A stretch of 64,000 nt of DNA. Source: Heterohyrax brucei (Eukaryota > Chordata > Mammalia > Hyracoidea > Procaviidae). This document shows, piece after piece, positions 43,791-55,442 of the stretch. The first letter of the stretch is position 1. Every line of letters begins with the position of its first letter. A program made the translations under genes and the position numbers. The notes beneath the pieces were generated by a model. The model worked only from the letters and a program-made list of their open reading frames with translations, searched no databases and was not told the DNA's origin. The stretch lies in contig CM053154.1 in the NCBI GenBank assembly GCA_028571685.1, positions 10,820,001 to 10,884,000 on the forward strand. Reading direction: 5' to 3'.

Positions 43791-44249
43791 GGCGGCGGAG
43801 AGCTCAGAGCGCCGCGGAGAGCCGAGCGGCGGCGGGTGCGGAGCGCGGAGCGGGCGGCGGCCGCACAAAGCTCGGGGCCGCGGGTCTGCATGCGGCACGC
43901 CCGGCCTGGCGCGGCGACTCCTCTCCAGGCCGGCGGGGCCCCCAGGCCGCAGCTCCGGTGCGCGCTCTGCCTGCTCGCAAGTGCTGAGCAAAGTTTGGTG
44001 GCGGAGACGCCGAACCTGAGTCCTTCTTCTCGCTCCCCAAACTCGAGCGCAGCCCTGGGCGTCATGCCCGCGTTCCTTCGCAGCCCGGGACGCGCGTGAA
44101 GCCGGGGAGCCCCTGCTCTGCCGAGAATCCGGGGGCGACGCTCGGCTGGAGTTTCCCCCGAGGGACCCTCCGAGCTCGGCCCTCGCTCCATCCCCACCCA
44201 CATCGGCCGCGGGGACAGGACGGATCGCGGAGCCGTCTTGCCATTCAAG
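43785..44249 (+). other. FGFR2: FGFR2 exon 1 (non-coding 5' UTR)
   Basis: Segments such as 'gagagccgagcggcggcggg', 'cacaaagctcgg', 'gagcaaagtttggtgg', 'aacctgagtccttcttc' and 'gccattcaag' occur in the same order in the human FGFR2 5' UTR as I recall it. The exon ends at 44249 with the donor ccattcaag|gtaatc (GT at 44250-44251). It contains upstream open frames (see 43890-44099). The 5' boundary is approximate. Confidence 0.8.
43890..44099 (+). other. Upstream ORF in FGFR2 exon 1
   Basis: An ATG at 43890 opens a 69-codon frame ending TGA at 44097-44099, wholly within exon 1. A second in-frame ATG at 44064 would give the 11-residue peptide MPAFLRSPGRA. The human leader, from memory, has an equivalent short frame (MPA-LRS-type) ending in the same GCGTGA. 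Start contexts: weak at 43890 (T at -3), moderate at 44064 (G at -3). Likely a translational brake rather than a functional peptide. Confidence 0.5.
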
Positions 44250-44779
44250 GTAATCGCCGAGCGGGACAGAGGGAGACGGCTGGCCAGCGGGAGAGGGGCG
44301 CCGTGGGGGCTCGGAACGCCGGGTCACTGTCCCCCGGGGGAAGGCGCGGGAGAGCTGGCGTTGGGGAGGGGTTCCCTGGCCTCCCCCTTGCTGCTTAGGT
44401 GATGGGAAAGGTGGATGCAGGTTCGCGGCTGGCGTTTTGGAAATTCTACCTCCGCCGCTCCCTCCAGATGCTGACATCTGCCTTTTGAGCTGACACCCCC
44501 TCCCTGTCAAACTCCGCCGGCTCGGTCCCGCGTTCCTCCCAATCTTAAGCGGGAGGTTGGCGGGGCTGTTAGCTGGTGGTACAACCCTGCCTATGGGGCG
44601 CTCTGCCGGGCATTTTTGGGGAGCCTCATCCCTGGGCATGGGGAGCGCCTGTCCTAGTCCTTCCAATTTCCGGCAGGGTACCCTTACCTGAGAGGGAGCC
44701 GTTGGGGTGGAACCTCCAACATCCCAGTTGCCCTTCCTTAGTGATGGTGATGCCAGGTGGGAGGCACCTTTGGGAAGGG

Positions 44780-45170
44780 GGCTGCCCCGGTCTCCCAGTT
44801 TCGGTGTCCGCAGCCGCTGTCGGCACTGGAGCCCCGGCGGGCGGCGAGGGCTGGTGGGAGCGCGACGCCCGGGGCTAGGGGGCGGGCTGCACCGACTTTT
44901 CCCGGCTCGCCCGCCTGCAGCCGCTCGCAGATGTCGAAAGCGCCGGCGAGTACGGACTTGTGCGCTCATTCTTGCAGCGGCGGAGTGCGCTGGGGAGCCG
45001 GCCGCGGGCTCCGCGAGGCGCCGGTCCTTCCACTGCGGCCCCCGGGCCGGGCGCAGGCTGCGGACAGCAGCCCTCCCGGGCGCACGAGCCGCCGCGCCCC
45101 GCGCAGCCTGTCCCGCCCGCAAACTCCTGCAGCCTGCCCTTCTGGCCCAATTCGAGGAAGCCTCCTCCTC
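44780..45170. promoter_or_regulatory. Second CpG block in FGFR2 intron 1
   Basis: Separated from the exon 1 island by a less CpG-dense stretch (about 44400-44780). Rich in GC boxes ('ctagggggcgggctg'). May be an extension of the island, an alternative promoter, or the start of an antisense transcript. The long minus-strand open frame over it is a by-product of GC content. Confidence 0.5.
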
Positions 45171-46865
45171 CGGGCCAACCTGCTTTCAAACTCCGGGCGC
45201 TCATTATGTGTTTGGTGTGAAATGCTATCAACATTTAAAACCCCATTGTGCCCTTGGTCCCAAATCCCTGTAAATCTTCCACCAGCCTCGGCTCATTTTC
45301 ATCTGAAAAGCCTGTTTAGTTTGAATAGAAAAGCAATCAGGCGCCCCTTTCCCTGGAATGTCAATTAAAATGCAGATTTCTGTGAGCTTTTTAGCGCCTA
45401 GGCCCAGAGAAAAACGGTGTGTTCCAGGCAAACGGTGGAAGCAATACTGTGATGAAATGCGAGTGGTGATGGTGAGCACCCCCCCAAACTGCCGTCAAGA
45501 TCTCGGTAGCTTGCCAGCGTTAACAGGGCGGGGACTGCCTTCCTGGATCAACCTGTATTTGTTGTTTTTCACGGTTCCAGTGTGTTGAGGACCTCTCCCC
45601 CAGACTCGGTCCGGTGGCAGCTCTCTGCCCCACTCGGCCCTGGGGTGCAGGGGGAGCAGTAGGGTGGCTTTGAGACAGGAGTGCTTATGCCACCCGGGCA
45701 GCATGGCGTCCCCAGCCTGGTGGGGCAGTGTTGACTTTGCAGATGGGAAATCTACCCAGGAGCAAAGCACCGAGGTGCCCAGTGTGGGTGACCAGCAGTG
45801 GAGAGAGGGACCCTGGGACCCTAAGGTGGGTGCTTCGTTAAGGCCGGGCCCTGGCATTGGCCATCCTCCTTGGAGGGCAGGAGTTTGGGATTGTTGTAGG
45901 AAGTTTGGGAGCTGAGCATTGGCCTGGGGACTCCTCCAGTGGTTCTTTCTCCCCGATGGTCAGTTGGCCTGTCTCCCGGGCCAGCTTGTACCGGGAGGAA
46001 AACTGACCAGGAGAGCAGGGGGTGGCTGAGAAGACCCATCCATCAGAGGGAGAGGGACAACTCCTCCCGCATGCAGGCTGAGAAAAGAGTTCCCTTTCAA
46101 GGGGAAAAATAAACATGCCAGGGCTTTCACTGGGGCTAAGGCTCCAGGAAGGATTATGGTATTGCAGGCAGGAAGCCGGATTGTGCCGCCAGCAGCATGC
46201 TGGGCCTGTGTTCCCAACTCCCAGCTCGGGACCTAATTATCCCGGGTAGGGGGCCACTCCGGTGCTGGCCTCTACTCGGGTGAGGAGCTGTGGGGGCCTG
46301 TAGCCCTAGACTTCTGCTTTGCAGGGATTTGGGGAGGGGGCTCCCGTGGGGCCTGGACCTGGAGCTGTGGCGATGGAAGGTTCTGGTGGAACGGGGGAGC
46401 TGAATGAATGGCTTGAGGTTTGCTGGTGGGCACTGCCCACCTTTCCCTGACCGGGGCTAAAGGGGGCTTCTTGGAGGATGGGGCAGGTGGGCAAGGTGGG
46501 AGGGAGCCACTGGGGGTGAAGTTTCTTGTTGGGAGTCCAGAGTGTGGATGCAGTTCTCTGAGAGGTGGAACATTCCCATGCCTTCTGGAATTGCTTAGTA
46601 AATCATAGTGAGTGTGTGTGTCCCTCCCACGTGTATGTAGAAATAGATGTGGCATTTGTTTTGGAGGCACTTAACTTGAAGGAAAAAAAACGGGAGAAAG
46701 TCCCTTCAAGTGACCTCAAAACAGGCGTGTCTACTTTTTTTTTTTTGCTTGCCTGTGAGGTGCAGTTTTACGTGTGCCTCCTTAGAAGCTGCAGTTTTCT
46801 CTGTTTGTCCTTTGGAAATGGTACTGGATCTTCTTTGCCCTTAAACACTTCCAGCCTCAAAGAAA

Positions 46866-46977
46866 CCCCAAAACCGGTTGAGTAGAGCTGACCCGCGAGG
46901 CTTCCAAGGAGTGGCTGGAACAGCCGACCTTTTGGTTATCAGAGGCGCTCCTAACCACTGTACCACCCAAGTTCCTT
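46866..46977 (-). mobile_element. AfroSINE, partial
   Basis: 'gaggcttccaaggagtggct', 'gaccttttggttatcagagg' and 'actgtaccacccaagttcct'. The tail end is eroded. Confidence 0.8.
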
Positions 46978-47084
46978 CATCAGTAAAGGCCGGGCGGAGC
47001 TGTTCTCCTCATCGAGTTTTGGGAATCCTCTGGCTGTGTTGAAATACAGTGCTGTGAGTTATAACAAGCATCAAACATTCAGAC

Positions 47085-47284
47085 ATGTTATTTGGTGCCA
47101 TGGTGCTGATCAACTCTTAGTGACCCCAACTGACAGAGTAGAACTGGGGTTCCTAGGCTGTCATCTTTACAGGAGAGGATCACCAGGTCTTTCTCTTTAA
47201 GAGCCTGCGTGAGGGCTCCCCGTCCTCCCACCAGCCTTTCAGTCAGCAACTGAGTGCTAACCCGTTTTGCTACCAGGGTTCTTT
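47085..47284 (-). mobile_element. AfroSINE, older subfamily
   Basis: 'tcaactcttagtgaccccaa', 'gaggatcaccaggtctttct' and 'tgctaccagggttcttt'. Confidence 0.8.
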
Positions 47285-48462
47285 ACTTGGGCATTTAGAG
47301 ATCTTATATTTAAGGCATCACTTCACCCCCCAGTCTTCATGAAATGTGGTTTCCAGAATCTGAAATCTGGTTTCATGTGCTCTTCTTGGGGATTACTTTC
47401 AACAAATTCTGTTCATTTTGACCCTACATGTGTGAATAATTGAAGAACATTAAAGCTATTTAGAATTTTTAAGCTTTCTTTGAAAATCAGTCATCTTTGC
47501 CTTTGAAAACATTTGGGTCACGTGGGTGGGAGCAGGATAGTTGAGCGCCCCCTTGTAACTTCTGAGATTTTAGCCAATAGTGAACACATTGAAAGTTATT
47601 GGCCCAATCACGTAGCATGCTGATAATTTGCATATGATCCTCCTCAGCGATGTCAGATTCTTCTGGAAACCCAAGTGGTGTCTCCTCCGGGTCTTATCCA
47701 GCTTCTGTAGGTTGAGGACATTTCCGAGACCTGGGGCTCATGGAAGGGGCATTTCAGTGTCCACCTCCTATTTTGCTTGGCTGATAGGAATGTAGCTCAC
47801 AGTTCCTTGTGTTCTAAGTGGCTGTTTGGCAAAAGATTGAAATATACTCCTGCATTTGAAAATGAATCCTGACAAGTGTAAACCGGTGGGAGTTTTCTGT
47901 AGCCTTCCTGGGAAGATTTTTCCTTTGCTGGCCTCCTTTCTGCCTGAGACCTTCGGGGAGAAGGGACAAACCTCTCTACTGCAGCAGCGCAGGAAGAGGG
48001 GGCTGGACGCAGACGCCTGCCCCTGCTCAGCTTTCTAAAGCTGGTTTAGGCTAAGAGAAGTTCACCGGGCTGATGAAGGCAGCTGCAGCATTTTGAGCTT
48101 GCTTTTGTGGGTGCCCGTGGGATGAAGGTCATGTCGCTTCCGTTTTTGGGGGGTGGTAGAGGTGCCAGCTGAAAGTAGGGGATGGGTAGAAGGGTGTGTG
48201 TAGGCGGGAGGGCTTTGCCAGTCTGAAGTGGTCGCACGGACTCGCCTTCTTATCTGTGCTTCTTGAAAGTCTGCCTTGAAAAAGATGAGCCTCACATTTG
48301 TACACAGTCTGCTGGAAATAACGGACGCCCGAGATGAGGATGGATGGCATTTTGCAGACAGTGGAAAATTATTCTGTTTTCATGTATTCGAGAGGCTGGA
48401 CAGCCGCTTTAGCCCACCTGGGTTTGAAGATGTCACTGACTCACCAAATGTCTCTCCTCTAG

Positions 48463-48749
<287 letters not shown>

Positions 48750-51632
48750 TGACTCTTTCCTGTCACTTTCAGAGTACCAAGTTTGTCTTGGGTTGTGTCT
48801 GTGGAAGTGGCACTTATGGTGAGGCCCGTTGGAGGATCAGGTGCCCTTGGGTTGTAAATGAGTCCTCTAAGGGCTGTCGCTTTGCTCCTCTCTGGCTGGA
48901 GCCTGCAGGAGATGCCTAGCTGCAGCAGTGAGGGCTGAAAGGTGCAGTGTGGTGCTTTCTTGGTGTGTGTTTCTGTGTGCTAGGTGAGGTGGCAGTGACA
49001 GTCCCTTGCATGTACCACCCAGGAGAGCTGGGCATCAGCTTCGCTAAGAGAAATACCCTCTCCAGCTTCCTGTGAAGATGGCATGCGTACTGGAGGGCGT
49101 GCCTGGCTTACAACCTAAAGAATTGGTTTTCTCTGGCAAAGAAAACTGTTAAAGGAAATCTTCAACCTTTGAAATGCTGACATTTTATTTTCATTGTCTA
49201 AGGAGAAAAAAGAAGCTTCTGAAGTTCTGCAGGGAGATGCTTGACATTATTTTTTTGATTTTTATTTTATGCCATCATAATTTATAATACTTAAGCAATG
49301 CCTCCTAGAGCCCCCGATTCTGTTTCAGGTCAATTCAAACGGAATTTGCCAGGGGGTCTCCCCCGTTTCGGAGGACTTCCAGATGAATGGGGCATGCCTT
49401 ACCGTTTCAGCTTTGGACGTGGAAATAGAAAAGCTTTAAGGCCAGGAGTGGGGACGGCAGAGTCTGCGTGGTTCAGCAGGGCGGATTTGGAAGCTCTCTC
49501 CTGGGTCCTTCTGAGACAGTGTTAGCTGAGGCCCGACGTGGTGCGGCCCTGAGATCTGTCAGCAGCAGGGAATATTGGTAGCTGAGTTATTTTCCGAGTG
49601 GTAATCCGAGAACAACACGGCAGATCCCAGCTCTCATCGCCACTTAATGAACCTGTTTGTTGAGAGCCCACCTGCTGCCTCCTTGGCTTGGGGTGCCTGG
49701 CGTGTTTCTGAGTGGTTGGGGTCAGTTCCAGTTGTTCTGGGGTAGTCATGCAGCAGGGTGGGCTGGGAGAGGACAAGAAAACCCAGCCTCCTCAGCTCCA
49801 TCGGGCCAGGACAGGAGGAGGCTGTGTCCCTATCCCAGATGAGAGCGCTGAGAGGTGGGACCCTGGGCCTGCGTCACTATGGATGGGAGCAGATCTTTTT
49901 CTGGTGGAGACACTTATCACCTGAAGCAGCCATGTGAGTGCACTGAACTGGTGACTTTGTCACACACATGTGTAGAGACTTTGTAGTGTAATGATTGCGT
50001 GTGGTAGCACCCCTGCGCTTCTCTGTCTCTGGGAAGAGAGGCAGGTACAAGTTGGTGTCTGAGGCTTTTAGGAACTGCCTTTCTGTGATGTGAGCTGCAA
50101 CACGGGATGAACGTAATTCACGGTCGTAGTGCATTTTTAAGGGGCTTAACATAAGGGAAAAGGTTCCTGGTTTCGGAAAGCCATGCCTGTGCTTTTTTAA
50201 TTTTGCTAATAATTAAAATGGATGTTTCCCTAATTGCTGGTTTTCCCCCGAGTGCCTGGCTCGCCACCAACCTGGGAAGCTGAGCTGGGATTTCTTACAC
50301 TGTGGACTTCAGAAGCAGGCCCAGCTTTGGAAAACATTGTCATGTTCCATTTGTATGTTCAGGGTGTCATTATTGTGAGTTTATTTCAACGTAAAGCATA
50401 AAACGGCCCTGGAGGATTTCTTTAGCGTATTTAATTACCAGAGAAAGTTTATAATATATACAGGAAGAGAGGGGTGAAGCAGAGAGGGAAAACGGAGTTG
50501 GAAGGGATAAGGTCCCCGAAAGGGATGTTTGTGTAGAAATTTGTATCCAGCAATGTGAATCTTGTTGAAAGCAGCAGGTCTTCTCAGCCCAGGATCTGTG
50601 GGTACATGTGGAGCGGAGAGAAGGGTGGCATATAAACTCCCTGAAATTGTGGATAATATTTTAGGAATGTTCTTTTGTATGCTTTTCTGAGTCCATTGCT
50701 TCTGTGAGATGTACATGCTGTATCGTAAGACCTAAAAGAACACAGCGGAGGGAGCAAAGCCCTGCCAAGGGAAGGCTTTGAAAAAGCATACAAGCCCTCG
50801 TGACTCAGTTTCCCTTTATGCCTTGTAGAAGTTTGATAAGGATCTCTTCCAACTTTTACATGAAATAAACATTCATAATCTCAGAAGTCTTCTGATAACC
50901 TGACTCAAAGAGTTGGTAGGAGATGTCAATTAGACCCAGACATAAAAAGCAATTAGCACAGGGCCTGGCATCTAATAAACACCCAATACATATTATTATG
51001 ATTATCATCCTTGCTCCCCAGCCAGCTGAATATGGGCTTTCCCAGCCTGTGAGGCGTATCATGCCACTCACACATGTCAGGGAACTTATATGCTTTTGAA
51101 GATGGTTGGGAAGAAAGTGTTTTCTGCTGAAGGAAGCCCTCTGTGTTCACAGGCAGTTGTGTTGGCTTTCTGTGGGGTCTGTATGTCGTCTCCTCCCCCC
51201 ACCCCCCAAAATGGCATCATCTTGTTAGTCTGGGACTGGCAACTGATGTCAGCCCAAGGTGAGTTCTCCCAGCACTGAGTTCTCCTCTCCTCCAGGGTAG
51301 TAGGGTGATGATCTAGTTATAGACGAGAAAGGAATTCTTAACTACGGGAAGCTGGCTAAGTAAGGCAGCTCTAGTTTAGGTCTCGGCCCTGACGAGCCGG
51401 AGTGTGCGTATGTCTCCATCCTTCACAGTTAATGTAACTATGACTTTGATTAACAGTAAGTTCACCCTTGACCTTCTATTGCATAAGACGTCATCTTGGA
51501 AGATTTTGTGATTTGTTGACTTAGTGGTTCAGTTTAAGCAGTGTTCACTTGGGCCTGACTGGAGGAAAGTGTATCCGGGGAAATGTGTGCTTATAAGACC
51601 CTGGCTCTCCTGTTAACACAGCCTTTCCAGGG

Positions 51633-51779
51633 GAAGAAACCCTGGTGGCATAGTGGTTAAGTGCTACAGCTGCTAACCCAAAGTCAGCAGTTTCGAATCC
51701 AGTAGGTGCTCCTTGCAAACTGTGGAACAGTTCTACTCTGTCTAATAGGGTCACTATGCATCGAACTGATAGCAGTGGC
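51633..51779 (+). mobile_element. AfroSINE
   Basis: 'gaaaccctggtggcatagtg', 'tctactctgtctaatagggt' and a shortened tail 'gaactgatagcagtgg'. Confidence 0.9.
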
Positions 51780-53623
51780 CTTCCACAGGAAATATGTTCC
51801 ATCTTCCTGCCCTCGTATGCCCTCATGGCGTATCATTGATGACATCCCATGCTATCGTAGATTGTATCATTGCATGTTCTATCACGTTACACCGTGTTGT
51901 TTGTATTCACACTTTTTCTGAAGTGGAAGCATCTATTCTTGGTGGTTCTACGCAACTGACTTAATAAATGTAACGGATGCGCGTCTCGATTTTAGCTGTT
52001 AATATTGGAGACTGAATCTGAGTATTTTCAGTTCATGCCTTGTTGTAGGGATCCAGCTGAACAATATAAATATAGTTTATTGACTCAGAGGTGGGGGCAG
52101 CCCCCTATCCAGGGACTGTTAGGGTGATGAGGATCATAATTATTTCAAGTATAATCAAGCTTGATTACCCCGGGGAGGAGGTGACTCTTACTTTCAAGTT
52201 TTTCCTGACATTGTCACCTACTCTGGTTAATTAAGACACTGTTGACATGAGCCCTGTCTTTGTTTACCCCAGCACAGTAGGAGCTAAAATAAAAGGGCTT
52301 TTCCAACCTAAACCCCTTAATTACTTTCCCACCCTCTACAAAGTGTGACTGGGAAGCGACAACAACCTGGGAAAAAAGGAGTTTCCAGGCTTTTTTCTGC
52401 AACCTTCTGTGAGGCAATGGTGACCTGGATCAGTGTGACTTCACCCACATAGCAGAGGCACAGTGGAGTCAGGGCTTGGCCCGGAGACCCCCTGGAGTCA
52501 GACTTTTCCAGTATGCCCAAAGTCCTTTGTCAGAGTATTATAAAGGCCATAATATCAGCCAGACGCATTTAATTGTGAGTGAAAAGGAAAAAAAAAGAAT
52601 ATATCCGCATACCAAGAGTGAATGATTTAAAATAATCTGTTTTATATTATCTGCATCTTTGTTCCTCAATATGAGTGTTAATATTTAAGAGTTAACTGTA
52701 ACTTGATAGCTTAGGAACAAGGACTTATTCGTGGTCAATTAAACCAAATGCAGGCTTATGCAGTTAAATACACAATGAAGTACACATTCTTTATGAGTAT
52801 ATAAAGCATTTCACAACTCATAGACAAAGAACTGTGTTTAATATTACTTTTAGAGCAAAAATCTGGCTAGCCCAGAGAATTGGTGTTTGTATAATTTCTA
52901 TACTGGCTCTTTCAGAGCTGAGTCCAGTTTTTTGGTTTGTTTGTTTGTTTCATCTGTATGTTTTAACCAGTTAAAACATTGAATACCTGCTATGCAAAAA
53001 GCCTCACACTCAACAGTCACCGAAAACGTGTTCCTTTCGAATCTCTCCCATCCAGTTGAGGGTGAGAATTCAAATAACCAGAGCAATCCAACACGAGGTG
53101 TTTCCAGTGTCAGACTTAATGAATAATTACATGGCCGTGAAATAACGGGGGTAGTGTTTAAACAGCAAGAGTTTTGTTTAAAGTTCGCCTTCTCAATAAA
53201 ATGTCTCCAGTAGCCTTCCCGCTCGGAGACTGGTTTGTTTGGGTGTTGACTTAGTGAGAGTAATTGTTAACAGGCTCCCACCCCCGCTTTAATCGGAGTC
53301 TAGCTTAATTTCACATTGCCGTCTAAGCTGTCTAGTTTCCGTCTTGAAAGGCCATCGTGGGAAATGGGCTTTGGGGAGCTGCTGTCATCAGCTAGGGAGG
53401 ACAGACAGCCGGTGGGCTTATTCGCCTCTGTCTTTGACTTTTCTTGCCGGCCAACTCAAGTTGTTTTTCTGAAAAGTTTGACATCCTGTCCTACACTTGA
53501 TTCTGATTCAGTGGATTTTATGGGGTTATGTGGAAGGATCCACAGCCTTTTTGTTTTGTTTTGTTTATCTTGAGGGGTGACTTTAGCCCTAGGGGCTGTC
53601 ATCTTTTTTTTTTCCTTTTGTTC

Positions 53624-53795
53624 CCTTTTCCTGGCATCGTGGTTAAGTGCTGTGTCTGCTAACCAAAAGGTTGGCAGTTCAGATCTACCAGGCGCTCCGT
53701 AGAAACTCTGTGGAACAGTCCTACTCTGTCCTCTAGGGTTGCTGTGAGTTGGAATTGACTCAGCAGCACTAGATTTTTTTTTTTTTGGTTTTGTT
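53624..53795 (+). mobile_element. AfroSINE
   Basis: 'ggcatcgtggttaagtgctg', 'gctctccgtagaaact'-type core 'ggcgctccgtagaaactctg' and a tail with 13 T and 'ggttttg'. Confidence 0.88.
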
Positions 53796-53879
53796 CTGTC
53801 TCAAAGGAGACATAGAGATGGCCCTGCTTTCTCAGCATAGCCCGCCCTGGCAGCCTCTTCTCTCCGACTTGTCCTCGTT

Positions 53880-53912
53880 GTGTGTGTGTGTTTTTTTTTT
53901 TTTTTTTTTTTT
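53880..53912. repeat. (TG)n followed by T23
   Basis: A short TG run (53880-53890) grades into an uninterrupted T tract. Confidence 0.95.
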
Positions 53913-54189
53913 AGCTGACAGAGATTTTCCTGCCAGCTGTAGTGGCTGAGCAGTGAGTCAGATGTCAGGGCTGCAAGTTTTGTCGAGGAGGCAAACACCT
54001 CTCAGAACGCACACTGGGCGGCCTCTTGTTGGGGTTGCTGATAGATGCCGTGGCATCGGCCTCTGCTTTGTGGGGACCCCCACACAGCAGAATGACATGC
54101 TACTGTGCCCTGCACCAGCCCTGTAATTGGTTAGGACCAGACTGTTTTGAGATTTCTTTTAAATCCTTGAAGAAACATGTATTTGTTTA

Positions 54190-54290
54190 AGACTTTATTT
54201 TATTTTTACTGTTGTCAAGACTATAAATAGCGAAAACAACCACCGATTGACATTTGTACATGTACAGTTCAGCAGTGACAGTTGTATTTG
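54190..54290 (-). mobile_element. L1 3' terminal fragment
   Basis: 'aaaacaaccaccgattgaca' and 'tgtacatgtacagttcagca' resemble the 3' end at 15935-16020. Confidence 0.5.
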
Positions 54291-54294
54291 TCAG

Positions 54295-54440
54295 CTGTAG
54301 AGTTGTCATTGCTGTTCCAACTCATAGTGACTCCAGATAGAGTTGCCCCGTAGCATTTCTTAGGGTGTAATTTTTGTAGGAGCAGATGGCCAGGTCTTTG
54401 TTCTGTGGCGCTGATGTTAGGGGCCACTTTTACCTGAGTG
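54295..54440 (-). mobile_element. AfroSINE, partial
   Basis: 'gttccaactcatagtgactc' and 'gatggccaggtctttgttct'. The head end is missing, cut by the next copy. Confidence 0.7.
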
Positions 54441-54442
54441 TT

Positions 54443-54611
54443 TTTGGAAACCCTGGTGGCGTAATGGTTAAGAGCTATAGTTGCTAACCAGAAGCCCTCT
54501 GCAGTTTACATCTACCAGGCACTTCTTATAAATGTTTAGGGGCCATTCTACTCTGCCCCACAGTGTAGGTTCACTATGAGTTGGGATCAACATGATGACA
54601 GTGTTTTTTTT
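54443..54611 (+). mobile_element. AfroSINE
   Basis: 'ggaaaccctggtggcgtaat', 'ggccattctactctgcccca' and 'gatcaacatgatgacagtgt'. Confidence 0.88.
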
Positions 54612-54983
54612 GTTCTTTTCCCTTTAAGCTGTGTATAACTTGGGTTGTGTTTTAGGAAAAATGTTTATCTTCATGGGATCTGGCAAACTTCAGTTCTCCA
54701 GGAATGGGCCACTTCTTCCTTTTTGCCTAGGTAGACCTGGAGTGACTGTACTGGATTGCAGACCTGGCTTTCTTGCATGGACACCCGAGGCAGTGAGGAA
54801 AGGAGCCTGGTGCTGACTTCTTTGGAGGAGAAGTCTTGTTGAAGAAGTTGCTGCATGCTTCACTCTGATGGCCCTTTATGTGTTAGGGATACATTCTCCT
54901 TCGAAGTCAACAAAGGTTCCACTTAGCTCTGATCCTTAGTACTCGCATGGTAGAAAATTTAAGGCAGTGGCCCCACCAGAAGT

Positions 54984-55146
54984 AAACCAAAACCCAGTGC
55001 CATTGAGTTGGTTCCAACCTATAGTGACGCTATAGGACAGAGTAGAACTGCCCATAAAGTTTCCAAGGAACACCTGGTGGATTTGAACTGCTGGCCTTTT
55101 GGAGAGTAGCCGTAGTACTTAATTACTATGCCACCAGGGTTTCTTT
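54984..55146 (-). mobile_element. AfroSINE
   Basis: 'aaaacccagtgccattgagt', 'ggacagagtagaactgccca' and 'actatgccaccagggtttct'. Complete. Confidence 0.92.
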
Positions 55147-55278
55147 GCAGCCCTCAGGGCCTCCGTTGGTCTTTGGACTTTTAACATTTGTGTGTTCATG
55201 CCACTGGGATTTTTGACCATTGGGACAAGCCGTGATAGTCCTTGAAGAGTTGGTGTCCGGTGAAAATTGGAACACTTT

Positions 55279-55442
55279 AAAACCAAACCCAAACCCACTG
55301 CCCCTGAGTCAGTTCTGACTCATGGTGACCATATAGGACAGAGTAGAACTGTCCCGTAATGTTTCCAAGGATTACCAGGTGGAGTTGAACTGCCAACTGT
55401 TGGGTTAGCAGCCATAGCACTTAACCACTACGTCACTGGCAC
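55279..55442 (-). mobile_element. AfroSINE
   Basis: 'accaaacccaaacccactgc', 'ggacagagtagaactgtccc' and 'gcagccatagcacttaacca'. Only 130 bases from the previous same-strand copy. Confidence 0.92.

Larger units (their letters stand above)
44250..48462 (+). other. FGFR2: FGFR2 intron 1
   Basis: 4.2-kb intron between donor GT (44250) and acceptor AG (48461-48462, preceded by the pyrimidine-rich tctctcctct). It holds a second CpG-rich block (44780-45170), a repeat-free AT-rich islet (45185-45480), two AfroSINEs (46866-47284) and an octamer/E-box cluster (47500-47660). No exon is supported inside. Confidence 0.75.

Noticed and set aside
43532..44019. Plus-strand frames of 151 and 107 codons over the (CGG)n tract
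   Set aside because: Low-complexity Arg/Ala/Gly runs from the repeat. The region is promoter and 5' UTR.
43737..45122. 461-codon open frame on the minus strand across the FGFR2 CpG island
   Set aside because: It runs antisense through exon 1 and intron 1, is rich in Arg, Ala, Pro and Gly as expected from GC-rich sequence, and has no domain or splice logic. Lack of stops follows from base composition.
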